DNA from: an uncultured Flavihumibacter sp.
GTDB lineage: Bacteria > Bacteroidota > Bacteroidia > Chitinophagales > Chitinophagaceae
Direction of reading: 5' to 3'
NCBI GenBank assembly: GCA_946481605.1
Contig: CAMLPA010000100.1
Coordinates: 1 to 9,662 of the forward strand
Length of the DNA: 9,662 nucleotides
Shown here: positions 1 to 5,843 of the stretch, piece by piece
How positions within the stretch are numbered: position 1 is the first letter of the stretch
How the letters are laid out: every line of letters begins with the position of its first letter
The notes under the pieces: generated by a model
What the model was told of the DNA's origin: nothing
The model's database searches: none
The model's input: only the letters and a program-made list of their open reading frames with translations
Made by a program: the position numbers and the translations under genes

Positions 1-341
1 GCAAGTTGAATATTGATGGTGGTTTCATCTCCTACGGTAACTTCCTTTGCGGTGTAGTTTATACTGGAAACAACCAGCACTGCACCTTTGGCAGCCGTAA
101 TGGAAAAACTTCCGTCCTCTGCCGTATTAGTGCCTGTAGCAGTGCCTTTCACAATTACGGACGCACCAAATACCGGCTCACCATCGGGGTTTGTTACTTT
201 TCCCCTGATGGTATTCTGCGCAAGAACCGTAGTTCCGGTGCCTAGGAATAGTACAAACAACAAAATAACAGCAATCGTTTTTTCCCCTAAAAACTTCAGC
301 AGTATCCGCTTTTTACGGGGTTCATTTTTTTTCATATTCAT
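1..341 (-). CDS. SusC/RagA-type TonB-linked outer membrane receptor, N-terminal part (runs off left edge)
   Basis: This is the beginning of an outer-membrane TonB-dependent transporter of the SusC family, which imports glycan fragments together with a SusD-type lipoprotein. Only 113 codons are in the window. A basic N-terminus (residues 1-22, many Lys/Arg) and a hydrophobic stretch (about 23-40) end in VLAQ, a typical Bacteroidota signal peptide. Then comes a carboxypeptidase-regulatory-like beta-sandwich: IRGKVTNPDGEPVFGASVIV (residues 45-64), a GT-rich turn, and EDGSFSI (75-81). This arrangement is the standard entry domain of SusC proteins; no STN domain precedes it. The ATG at 341 was chosen as the first in frame; a second ATG lies two codons on (335). 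No Shine-Dalgarno is evident. The barrel and the SusD partner would be to the left of the window. Probable LacI-type control is described in the upstream entries. Confidence 0.93.
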   Translation of the reverse strand, partial: MNMKKNEPRKKRILLKFLGEKTIAVILLFVLFLGTGTTVLAQNTIRGKVTNPDGEPVFGASVIVKGTATGTNTAEDGSFSITAAKGAVLVVSSINYTAKEVTVGDETTINIQL

Positions 342-504
342 CGTTTTGGTTGAAACATTTTTAAAGATTGAAAATGGAGGCATGTGGATACACTGGCCAT
401 AGTTTCATTTTTTTTACACGTAATAATTAAGTTTCATTCAGGATTAGATAAGGTTAAAAAAGAGGATTTCTGTGTTGACGAATGGAAGAGGAAAATGGAA
501 AGCG

Positions 505-526
505 CTGAACTATCGGTTCAGATAGT
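505..526. repeat. Two overlapping inverted repeats in the susC leader
   Basis: CTGAAC-N5-GTTCAG (505-521) and ACTATC-N6-GATAGT (509-526) are both perfect 6-bp inverted repeats. They share bases, so as RNA only one hairpin could form at a time. They lie about 95-115 nt downstream of the predicted susC transcription start and 164 nt upstream of the start codon. They could be a leader RNA switch, a protein binding site or chance; nothing in the sequence decides this. Confidence 0.3.
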
Positions 527-625
527 GTAAAACATGGCGCGCGGGAAGAATCATTCATACGTTCCATACAGCATTGTTTAATAAAATTCAATCGTTCAGC
601 ATACAGGTTTACTGGCTGCTGAAAA

Positions 626-655
626 CGAAAATAGTTAAAAAAATGAAAATAGCAA
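626..655 (-). promoter_or_regulatory. Candidate Bacteroidota-type promoter for the susC-like gene
   Basis: Read on the minus strand, TTG (655-653) is followed after exactly 19 nt by TATTTTCG (633-626). This fits the primary sigma pattern TTTG-N19-21-TAnnTTTG with one mismatch in the -7 box. Transcription would start near 620 and give a leader of about 280 nt before the ATG at 341. The -33 box lies inside the LacI-like operator at 652-663, a classic place for repression. The region is AT-rich, so a chance match is possible. Confidence 0.45.
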
Positions 656-663
656 CCGATTGC
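652..663. promoter_or_regulatory. LacI-family-like operator, proximal site
   Basis: GCAACCGATTGC is a near-perfect palindrome centred on CG: the half-sites GCAACC and GCAATC differ at one position. This is the symmetry and central CG seen in operators of LacI/GalR-family regulators, which in Bacteroidota often sit in front of susCD glycan loci. It overlaps the -33 element of the candidate susC promoter. The regulator gene itself is not in the window. Confidence 0.6.
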
Positions 664-790
664 ATAATATTTTAGCTCATTTATGGAAAATGCTGATTTA
701 ATTGCCGGGAAGCGGATAATTTAATTGAATAATGAAATATCATTTATTGTAGATGAACACAGAACAGAATTAAAACAAACTAAAAACAAG

Positions 791-802
791 GTAACCGATT
801 GC
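791..802. promoter_or_regulatory. LacI-family-like operator, distal site
   Basis: GTAACCGATTGC repeats the proximal site with one base changed (11 of 12 identical), 139 bp further upstream of susC. An 11-base identity (AACCGATTGCA, including the following A) between two sites in one non-coding region, both palindromic around CG, argues for a real paired operator that could act by DNA looping. The two half-sites here are GTAACC and GCAATC. Confidence 0.55.
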
Positions 803-842
803 ACAACAGAAAGGAATTTAGCCGCTTTTTTATTTGTGCTTT

Positions 843-971
843 TTATACAGGCCGCAAGGCTTCCACCTGATCAAACCACGCTGCGTCATTAACTCCTTTA
901 TATACTGCATTTATTTTCTGCCTGGTGTACGACAGGTTTACTTCGGTAATAAATCCAGGTAAAGTATAGCA
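843..971 (-). pseudogene. Possible coding remnant (start-less 42-codon frame)
   Basis: On the minus strand an open frame of 42 codons ends at a TAA (845-843) and begins directly after an in-frame TAA. It contains no ATG, GTG or TTG near its 5' end. The translation looks protein-like: FITEVNLSYTRQKINAVYKG (residues 7-26) followed by VNDAAWFDQVEALRPV and stop. That could be the tail of a decayed gene that once lay upstream of susC. No family is recognised. Other non-coding frames in this window also give plausible-looking short peptides by chance, so this is a weak call. Confidence 0.15.
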
Positions 972-1089
972 TTATAACTACGGTAATCTCTTTCCGAAAC
1001 CTATCTAAAACCATGGACCATGCACTAAGTGACCTCGGGTATATTAATCTTACTTTCTCCGGGTATATACGCAAACCAGGTTGGCTTTT

Positions 1090-1120
1090 TTTGACAATTA
1101 TCAAACTTTTAATTGTCAAA
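1090..1120. repeat. Perfect 11-bp inverted repeat with 9-nt spacer
   Basis: TTTGACAATTA (1090-1100) and TAATTGTCAAA (1110-1120) are exact reverse complements separated by TCAAACTTT. A T-run precedes the repeat but no T-tract follows it on the plus strand, and on the minus strand an A-run follows, so it is not a normal intrinsic terminator. It lies 206 bp before the T9SS-cargo start codon. A dimeric regulator site or a cruciform or hairpin element are the alternatives. Confidence 0.5.
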
Positions 1121-1262
1121 TGTATAATCTATAAAACCTGCTACAGCAAAGGGTTTGAATGTCGCACACTTGTATAAATGTTTAAAGACATCTCTCATAA
1201 GAGTTACTACGTATTACCCATTTTTTTCCTGATAAATATCTAATTCAGGATAAAAGAACTAC

Positions 1263-1270
1263 TAATTTTG
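1263..1270 (+). promoter_or_regulatory. Candidate -7 box for the T9SS-cargo gene
   Basis: TAATTTTG matches the Bacteroidota -7 consensus TAnnTTTG exactly and lies 55 nt upstream of the ATG at 1326. No clear TTTG is found 19-21 nt further upstream, so this is half a promoter only. Confidence 0.4.
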
Positions 1271-1325
1271 CGACCGTATTTTTTCCAATTCTTAGAAAAA
1301 TTATTGTTTAAATCCCATACACCCC

Positions 1326-3080
1326 ATGACGCTTAAACCCGTACTGCTGCTTGCGGCAATTAGCTTTTTTTATTCAACGCTGTTCAGCCAAACCACAAAG
1401 CATTTCGTTCACGACAACACCAGCGCCAGCGTGGCTATTTCCAGTAGCAAATTGTACACTTTCCCCAACAGCACTAACCTGGCTTATGTAACAAGAAACT
1501 ACACCACCGGTAATGGCAGTCTTGTTACACTGGATGAAAATGGCGCACTGGTCCGTTCTACACAATTCACAGATTATTTTACATGGCCAACCACCAACCG
1601 GGGACAAACCCAGACAGATATTATCTCGCTCGACAACGGAAATCTTTTTATCGTTTACTACGCCAGTTCTACTGATACCAAAACCTATGACAATGCCCGC
1701 TATATTGTGATGGCGCCAGATGGCACCCTCGTTTCCAGCGGCGTGGTGAACTCCACGGATCCAGGCAACCTGCTTACCCGTTTTTTTTCACTGACGAAAC
1801 TTTCCAATGGAAAAATAGTTGCCTTGTTCCAGCGTTCTGACAACAGCACTTATGCGTTCCGTATTATTTCTGCTGAAGGCACGCCCGAAGGAAGTGATAT
1901 CGTCCTCTCAGGCGCCAATGTTCGCACCGGGAGCGTAGCGGCAGGCGCCAACGGTAATTTTATGGTGGTATATTTCTTAACCGGAGGCGCGCTTCGTGGA
2001 CAACTTTACAATTCCAGCGGAACAAATATCCTGGTAGAAGGCAATACGCACTTCACCATACACAATTCAGGCCCTGATTTTTATCCTATAAACCCGGTTG
2101 GGCTTTCAGACGGTACCTATGCTTTATTTTACGGCACAGCATGGGGCACTTACTGGAGAAGGTTCTATAATGCTGACGGTACCGCGAACGGAGCCTCTGT
2201 ATCTGTCCCTTCTTCACAAAACATTTCAGGTGTTTTCCTGAACAATACTGCCGGGCAGGAAGGGTATTACATTCCAGTGTATACCAAACGTTATCCATCC
2301 GACGACAGCAATCTTGATTATTCCATTTCCTTTCTCCGCTTCAATAACAGCGGTGTGCAACAGGAGCAAATCGACGATGGTCGCTGGTTCAACTCTCCTG
2401 CTGTATTCGTGGCTCCGGGAAAAGTATCAGGCTTCAGCTACCTTATCTCCTACTATAAAGCTGTATATATGGAAGACTGGGGAGGAGGCTATATAGAATA
2501 CTATCCTGATGGCGACAACGATGTGGTGGGTGTATTCCAGAATTTTTCCAGCGGTGGCGCCTTACCTGTTACCATGCGAAAATTCACAGCATACCTCCAA
2601 AATGGCATTGCACAACTGGAATGGGAAACTTCAACGGAAACAGAAAATAGTCATTTCACCATAGAAAAAAGTACCGATGGACGCAACTTCACCCGCATAG
2701 GAACCGTAAACGGCGCCGGTAACAGCAACCTGGTGAACCATTATAAATACAGTGATCCCATTGGGGGCGCCGCTATCGTGCATTACCGCCTACTCCAGCA
2801 CGATCTGGATGGCCGGGTAACAATAGCCGACACCCGGGTATTGCGCAACAACGGGTTAAGCGATGCAAAACTGTCTCCGAACCCTGTTCAGGGCAACAGC
2901 ATTACCATTGAAAATGCCAGTCCCGGAACATCCTATCAGATTTATGGTTTGAATGGACAGATGGTATCCGCAGGTGTTTTACTGAAAACAGTAAACACAA
3001 TTTCCGTTGCAAATTTCCCAGCCGGCATGTACCATATCCGACTTGGCGATGGTCAACTGCTGCGGTTTATCCGTCAGTAA
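1326..3080 (+). CDS. Secreted repeat protein with T9SS type A C-terminal sorting domain
   Basis: Predicted cell-surface or secreted protein of 584 residues exported by Sec and then the type IX secretion system. The signal peptide is residues 1-22 (hydrophobic core, ending LFSQ). The body contains at least four degenerate repeats, each with a strand of the form LxNGxxxVxY (102-112, 159-169, 207-217, 260-270), each followed or preceded by a xDGTxxG turn (about 126-139, 178-191, 226-239, 278-291). The spacing of 48-57 residues suggests a beta-propeller-like fold. Residues 413-506 form the beta-sandwich linker common before sorting signals (LPVTMRKF...LEWETSTETEN...FTIEKSTDG...YRLLQHDLDG). Residues about 514-584 are the sorting domain, with SPNP, YGLNGQMV and FPAGMYHIRL. 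No catalytic motif is visible; a binding or adhesion role is possible. It stands alone, with a strong terminator after it. Confidence 0.9.
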   Translation: MTLKPVLLLAAISFFYSTLFSQTTKHFVHDNTSASVAISSSKLYTFPNSTNLAYVTRNYTTGNGSLVTLDENGALVRSTQFTDYFTWPTTNRGQTQTDIISLDNGNLFIVYYASSTDTKTYDNARYIVMAPDGTLVSSGVVNSTDPGNLLTRFFSLTKLSNGKIVALFQRSDNSTYAFRIISAEGTPEGSDIVLSGANVRTGSVAAGANGNFMVVYFLTGGALRGQLYNSSGTNILVEGNTHFTIHNSGPDFYPINPVGLSDGTYALFYGTAWGTYWRRFYNADGTANGASVSVPSSQNISGVFLNNTAGQEGYYIPVYTKRYPSDDSNLDYSISFLRFNNSGVQQEQIDDGRWFNSPAVFVAPGKVSGFSYLISYYKAVYMEDWGGGYIEYYPDGDNDVVGVFQNFSSGGALPVTMRKFTAYLQNGIAQLEWETSTETENSHFTIEKSTDGRNFTRIGTVNGAGNSNLVNHYKYSDPIGGAAIVHYRLLQHDLDGRVTIADTRVLRNNGLSDAKLSPNPVQGNSITIENASPGTSYQIYGLNGQMVSAGVLLKTVNTISVANFPAGMYHIRLGDGQLLRFIRQ

Positions 3081-3123
3081 TGGCGCGGGTTGATCCGTAT
3101 TGATTACAAAGCCTGTTCATAGC

Positions 3124-3159
3124 ATATTGCCGCGGCCTTTCAGCCGCGGCAATATTTTT
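3124..3159 (+). terminator. Strong intrinsic terminator after the T9SS-cargo gene
   Basis: A perfect 13-bp stem (ATATTGCCGCGGC at 3124-3136, its complement at 3143-3155) with a six-base loop CTTTCA is followed directly by TTTT. It lies 44 bp after the stop codon and lacks a T-tract in the other direction, so it serves the plus-strand gene. Confidence 0.9.
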
Positions 3160-3258
3160 CGGATAACTGATGTTTTTTGCTTTGAAGCAGACTGCACCAG
3201 CATGGCCATGTTCAGCGTGCGGGAATTCCGTACGCTTTTTGTGCCCGGCAGCGCGCGC

Positions 3259-3290
3259 TTTCATCAGGTGAAATGATTCAAGTATATTTG
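3259..3290 (+). promoter_or_regulatory. Candidate promoter for the thioredoxin-fold gene
   Basis: TTTC (3259-3262), a 20-nt spacer, then TATATTTG (3283-3290) fits TTTG-N19-21-TAnnTTTG with one mismatch. It ends 23 nt before the ATG at 3314, giving a short leader, and follows the terminator at 3124-3159. A new transcription unit therefore begins here. Confidence 0.55.
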
Positions 3291-3313
3291 AGTATCACCT
3301 AAAGAAAAATACC

Positions 3314-3817
3314 ATGAAAGCAATTGTTTTTTCAACCCTCCTCCTCATCTTAACTAATGGTTTGAGGGCACAGGAGAACCAAGCGCCAAAACTTTACCAT
3401 CCCGAAGCTGATGCGGAAAAAGATGTGGCAGTAGCTGTAGCCAAAGCAGCCAAAGAAAAGAAATTTGTATTGCTGCAAATGGGCGGCAACTGGTGCGGGT
3501 GGTGCATCCGCTTCAACAAATTCGTTACGGATGATCCTCAGTTAGACTCTATGGTGAAGGCGAACTTTGTAGTGTATCACCTGAATTACAGTCCGGAGAA
3601 CAAAAACGAAAAACAATTCGCGCAATACGGTTTTCCGCAAAGGTTTGGATTCCCTGTGTTTGTGGTATTGGACGAAAAAGGCAACCGCATTCATACGCAG
3701 AACTCTGTTTACCTGGAAGAAGGTAATGGATATGACAGGAAAAGAGTGATGGATTTCTTCAGAGACTGGTCGCCGAAAGCGCTTGATCCCGCTCAGTATG
3801 CGCAAAAGCCAAAATAG
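3314..3817 (+). CDS. Exported thioredoxin-fold protein with CGWC active site
   Basis: Predicted periplasmic or outer-envelope thiol-disulfide protein of 167 residues. Residues 1-19 form a signal peptide (basic start, hydrophobic core, ending LRAQ). The thioredoxin core follows: KEKKFVLLQMGGNWCGWC (47-64) with redox cysteines 61 and 64, a helix with a DDP element (73-75), a strand FVVYHLN (85-91), and GFPVFVVLDEKGN (112-124), in which Pro114 is the cis-proline facing the active site. This pattern fits the thioredoxin_7/DsbD-C-terminal-like group rather than classical TrxA (CGPC). The substrate cannot be read from the sequence; reduction or isomerisation of envelope proteins is the usual role. 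A TfoX-domain gene follows after 58 bp and may be co-transcribed. Confidence 0.9.
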   Translation: MKAIVFSTLLLILTNGLRAQENQAPKLYHPEADAEKDVAVAVAKAAKEKKFVLLQMGGNWCGWCIRFNKFVTDDPQLDSMVKANFVVYHLNYSPENKNEKQFAQYGFPQRFGFPVFVVLDEKGNRIHTQNSVYLEEGNGYDRKRVMDFFRDWSPKALDPAQYAQKPK

Positions 3818-3875
3818 GTGAAGCTTTTCAGGCAACTCATTCGTTCATACTCCTCTCATTTTTAAAATATTCCGA

Positions 3876-4235
3876 ATGGCCTACGACATGCAATTAGCAG
3901 ACAGGATCAGGAAACATTTGGCGCAACTGGAAACGCTTTCTATAGAAGAAAAGGAAATGTTCCGCGGACTGACATTTATGGTGAATGGCAAAATGTGTGT
4001 GAATGTAAGCGGAGAAAACCTGATGTGCAGGTTCGATCCATTACGCTTAGAGGAAGTAGCCGCCCGTAAAGGATACCAGCCCATGCTTATGAAAGGGAAG
4101 CCATACAAAGGATACTGTTATGTAGAGCCCCCGGGATTTAAAAACAAAAAGGACTTTGAATACTGGATCAACCTTTGTCTGGCGTTTAATGCGGAAGCCA
4201 AAGCCTCCAAAAAGAAGGTAAAAAAGGAGGGTTAA
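3876..4235 (+). CDS. TfoX N-terminal-domain protein (TfoX/Sxy family)
   Basis: A cytoplasmic protein of 119 residues matching the TfoX N-terminal domain along nearly its whole length. The signature is MFRGLTFMVNGKMCVNVSG (28-46), then the LMCRFDP strand (49-55) and the GYCYVEP segment (79-85), with a helix around DFEYWINLCLAFN (93-105). The last dozen residues are lysine-rich (KASKKKVKKEG) and may touch nucleic acid. TfoX/Sxy of gamma-proteobacteria activates competence genes, but these single-domain Bacteroidota relatives have no established function, so competence is not claimed. The start ATG at 3876 gives the usual N-terminal helix before the signature. It lies downstream of the thioredoxin-fold gene and before a small membrane-protein gene with its own promoter-like boxes. 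Confidence 0.88.
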   Translation: MAYDMQLADRIRKHLAQLETLSIEEKEMFRGLTFMVNGKMCVNVSGENLMCRFDPLRLEEVAARKGYQPMLMKGKPYKGYCYVEPPGFKNKKDFEYWINLCLAFNAEAKASKKKVKKEG

Positions 4236-4256
4236 ACACCTGCAAAGGGTAGAAAT

Positions 4257-4286
4257 ATTGCATTTCAGGATTTAGTGTTTATTTTG
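4257..4286 (+). promoter_or_regulatory. Candidate promoter for the small membrane-protein gene
   Basis: ATTG (4257-4260), an 18-nt spacer, then TTATTTTG (4279-4286) is close to the Bacteroidota promoter pattern, with one mismatch in each box and a spacer one base short. It ends 26 nt before the ATG at 4313, the same geometry as the promoter before 3314. Confidence 0.4.
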
Positions 4287-4312
4287 CCGGCAATTCTGAA
4301 CCTATCTATATC

Positions 4313-4504
4313 ATGAAAAAAAAAGGCTTCAACCTGCTGTTTGCCCTATTGGCTTTCCCAATCGGCATCGCATTGTACAAGGATACAGACTTTAAAAATT
4401 TCACCTTCAGAAAACCAGCATTAGATACGGTTTACCTCATCACCTTTGTGATTGCCATATCCCTTATGCTGAAAGGCAATAAGAAAGAGACCGAAAAGAA
4501 ATAG
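4313..4504 (+). CDS. Small two-helix membrane protein, unknown function
   Basis: A 63-residue protein not matched to a named family. It begins MKKKG, then has a hydrophobic helix (about 6-22, FNLLFALLAFPIGIAL), a short polar segment with KDTDFKNFTFRKP (23-35), a second helix (about 38-53, TVYLITFVIAISLML) and a charged tail (KGNKKETEKK). Positive charges at both ends suggest both termini are cytoplasmic and the loop is periplasmic. Support for it being real: a clean hydropathy pattern, a promoter-like box 26 nt upstream, and a candidate terminator after it. Its role is not known. Confidence 0.72.
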   Translation: MKKKGFNLLFALLAFPIGIALYKDTDFKNFTFRKPALDTVYLITFVIAISLMLKGNKKETEKK

Positions 4505-4529
4505 CAATATCCGCCAATGTTTAAACCGT

Positions 4530-4564
4530 GTAAAAACTGGCATAGGGCAAGTTTTACTTTTTTT
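4530..4564 (+). terminator. Imperfect hairpin plus T-run between convergent genes
   Basis: GTAAAAACTGGC (4530-4541) pairs imperfectly, with a bulge and a mismatch, with GCAAGTTTTAC (4547-4557). Seven T follow (4558-4564) and reach the stop codon of the convergent lipoprotein gene. It would end transcription of the 63-residue membrane-protein gene. The weak stem lowers confidence. Confidence 0.5.
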
Positions 4565-5292
4565 CAGGTATGAAATAATCTTGGATCATCATACAGGTCA
4601 TTCACCTGGGTTGGACGAGCGATAAAGAGTTCACCCAGGTTTACACGCTCATTCACTTTATTACCGGGTGTGTTTTCTGTATAGATATTATAGAAAATCA
4701 GTCCTGTAGGGGTGCGTTCGTAAGTACTTGTCTCGCCATCGGGTTGCATGTCGTCCAGTTTTTTCGCCACGAAAGCATTGGAAGCACTGTATTCCAGTTT
4801 ATCGCAGGCAATATTTATGTGTTGAACATCGGAGCCATCATAAATGCTGATAGCGGTAACGGCTTTTGCCGGTCCGGTGGATACACAGGTAATTTTCGTA
4901 CCGTCTGGCCAGAAAATAGTCCGGCTGGCGCCAATCCTGTCTTTGAGGTGTTTGCCATTCAGACTTTCGTGCGCGGCGGCAAGCACGTCTCCTCCTGTTG
5001 GGCTACCCCATAGCTGATAGGTCACATTGGGATATGACTTATCCGTCATAGTAATCGTCAAAACATCGGGTTTGCGATGAATTTTAACCACAACGCCACC
5101 CGCAGAATTGTATTCATAAATCCCTTCCCCTCCGGTAGTTAAGCCAGACTTTGGCGTTACCGGCGCACAGGTGCCAAGGATAGGCAATTCCTCTGCCTGC
5201 TCCTTATTATTTTTCTTACAGGATACTGCTGTGAGCAGTCCAAGACCAGCAACAGCGATTATTAAACGGGGGCTAAATCTGGTGCAACGCAT
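4564..5292 (-). CDS. Predicted lipoprotein, unknown function
   Basis: A 242-residue exported lipoprotein. The N-terminus has a basic start (MRCTRFSPR), a hydrophobic core (10-21) and the lipobox TAVSC, with Cys25 as the lipid-carrying residue; KKNNKEQAEE follows as a flexible tether. The mature part (about 40-242) is rich in beta-prone stretches (GIYEYNSAGGVVVKI, DVLTITMTDKSYPNVTYQLW, SRTIFWPDGTKITCVSTG) and ends in LGELFIARPTQVNDLYDDPR. There are cysteines at 42, in ITCVS and in IACDK. No domain is recognised. It could be a surface or periplasmic binding protein. It converges with the small membrane-protein gene. A weak promoter-like TAGTTTCG lies on its strand at 5385-5378. Confidence 0.85.
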   Translation of the reverse strand: MRCTRFSPRLIIAVAGLGLLTAVSCKKNNKEQAEELPILGTCAPVTPKSGLTTGGEGIYEYNSAGGVVVKIHRKPDVLTITMTDKSYPNVTYQLWGSPTGGDVLAAAHESLNGKHLKDRIGASRTIFWPDGTKITCVSTGPAKAVTAISIYDGSDVQHINIACDKLEYSASNAFVAKKLDDMQPDGETSTYERTPTGLIFYNIYTENTPGNKVNERVNLGELFIARPTQVNDLYDDPRLFHT

Positions 5293-5843
5293 AAAATGAT
5301 ATTTTCCTATACATCGTAGAAATTCGGAAAAGTCATCACCCTTCAGGAGCGTTTCTAAAATAATGCCTGCATTGTACCGAAACTAATGTTATTGCGACTT
5401 CTTACTTACAAACCTGGTTTAGCTATGTAAAGAATGAATACACTCACAAACTCCCCTTTCTCAATTCCGGGAAAAATGCTTCAGCTAACCGGAAACCTAA
5501 CTGCTGCAGCCATTTGCGCAGCCCTGACATCTCGTATAAAGTGTTATCCCGCATATCCATTGGCATTTGAAATAAAGGCGATTTCCACCGCCGCAAACTT
5601 TTGTAACAACCTGAAATGGAAATTAATTCAAATGCCCGTTAATCACTCGTTAATCCTGGGTCTGATTGCAATAATGGTTCAGTACGGATAAACACCTTTT
5701 CCGTTTCTCTTGTTGTTGCGCTACCTAGCTTCCGCTGAAAGACGATTTCGAAAGTCCTGCAATAAACAGCAGCGATATACCTGATTTATCGTAACCACCG
5801 TATCTTTCTGCTTTAAAAATCAATATTAAACTCCATTCAGCTC
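5293..5843. other. 551-bp spacer between divergent genes, no confident gene
   Basis: This is the region between the minus-strand lipoprotein gene and the plus-strand gene at 5844. Two short frames overlap on opposite strands and cannot both be likely: an 85-codon plus frame (5434-5691), rich in Ala, Ile and Asn, and a 40-codon minus frame (5444-5566). Neither has a clear promoter or ribosome site. Promoter-like boxes are present at 5385-5378 (minus) and 5801-5808 (TATCTTTC, plus, 35 nt before the ATG at 5844, one mismatch to TAnnTTTG). No terminator or structured RNA was recognised. Confidence 0.55.
5444..5566 (-). CDS. Candidate small protein, 40 residues, unconfirmed
   Basis: A short frame starting with ATG at 5566 (further in-frame ATGs at codons 3 and 5) and ending in TGA. 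The translation MRDNTLYEMSGLRKWLQQLG (from codon 5) continues FRLAEAFFPELRKGSL. It is balanced in charge and hydrophobicity and could form an amphipathic helix. The frame is open about 24 codons further upstream without another ATG, so the piece could also be the tail of a decayed gene. No family, promoter or ribosome site is recognised, and an 85-codon frame covers it on the other strand. Confidence 0.2.
   Translation of the reverse strand: MPMDMRDNTLYEMSGLRKWLQQLGFRLAEAFFPELRKGSL

Larger units (their letters stand above)
342..1325. other. Long non-coding stretch between the divergent susC-like and T9SS-cargo genes
   Basis: This AT-rich stretch of 984 bp has no convincing gene. It holds, from left to right: the susC leader with overlapping inverted repeats, a candidate minus-strand promoter, two LacI-like operators, a 42-codon open but start-less frame on the minus strand, a direct repeat CGGGTATAT (1036-1044 and 1060-1068), a perfect 11-bp inverted repeat (1090-1120) and the candidate promoter of the plus-strand gene at 1326. 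A 73-codon minus-strand frame at 898-1119 has no family resemblance and an atypical composition, and is not called. Confidence 0.7.

Noticed and set aside
1036..1068. Direct repeat CGGGTATAT, two copies 24 bp apart
   Set aside because: Nine bases in AT-rich non-coding DNA with no third copy and no link to a promoter; too short to support a call.
898..1119. 73-codon minus-strand reading frame
   Set aside because: Low-complexity composition, no family resemblance and no promoter; the repeated YPEKVRLIYPRS-like part only reflects the short DNA direct repeat CGGGTATAT.
3067..3264. 65-codon minus-strand reading frame over the terminator
   Set aside because: It runs through a strong plus-strand terminator and the promoter of the next gene, and its translation resembles no protein.
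3876..4235. Reading the TfoX-domain protein as evidence for natural competence
   Set aside because: Only the N-terminal domain is present and no competence genes are in the window; the role of single-domain relatives in Bacteroidota is not established.
5434..5691. 85-codon plus-strand reading frame
   Set aside because: Composition is atypical (many Ala, Ile and Asn, four Cys), there is no promoter, and a more protein-like frame lies opposite; not enough to call a gene.
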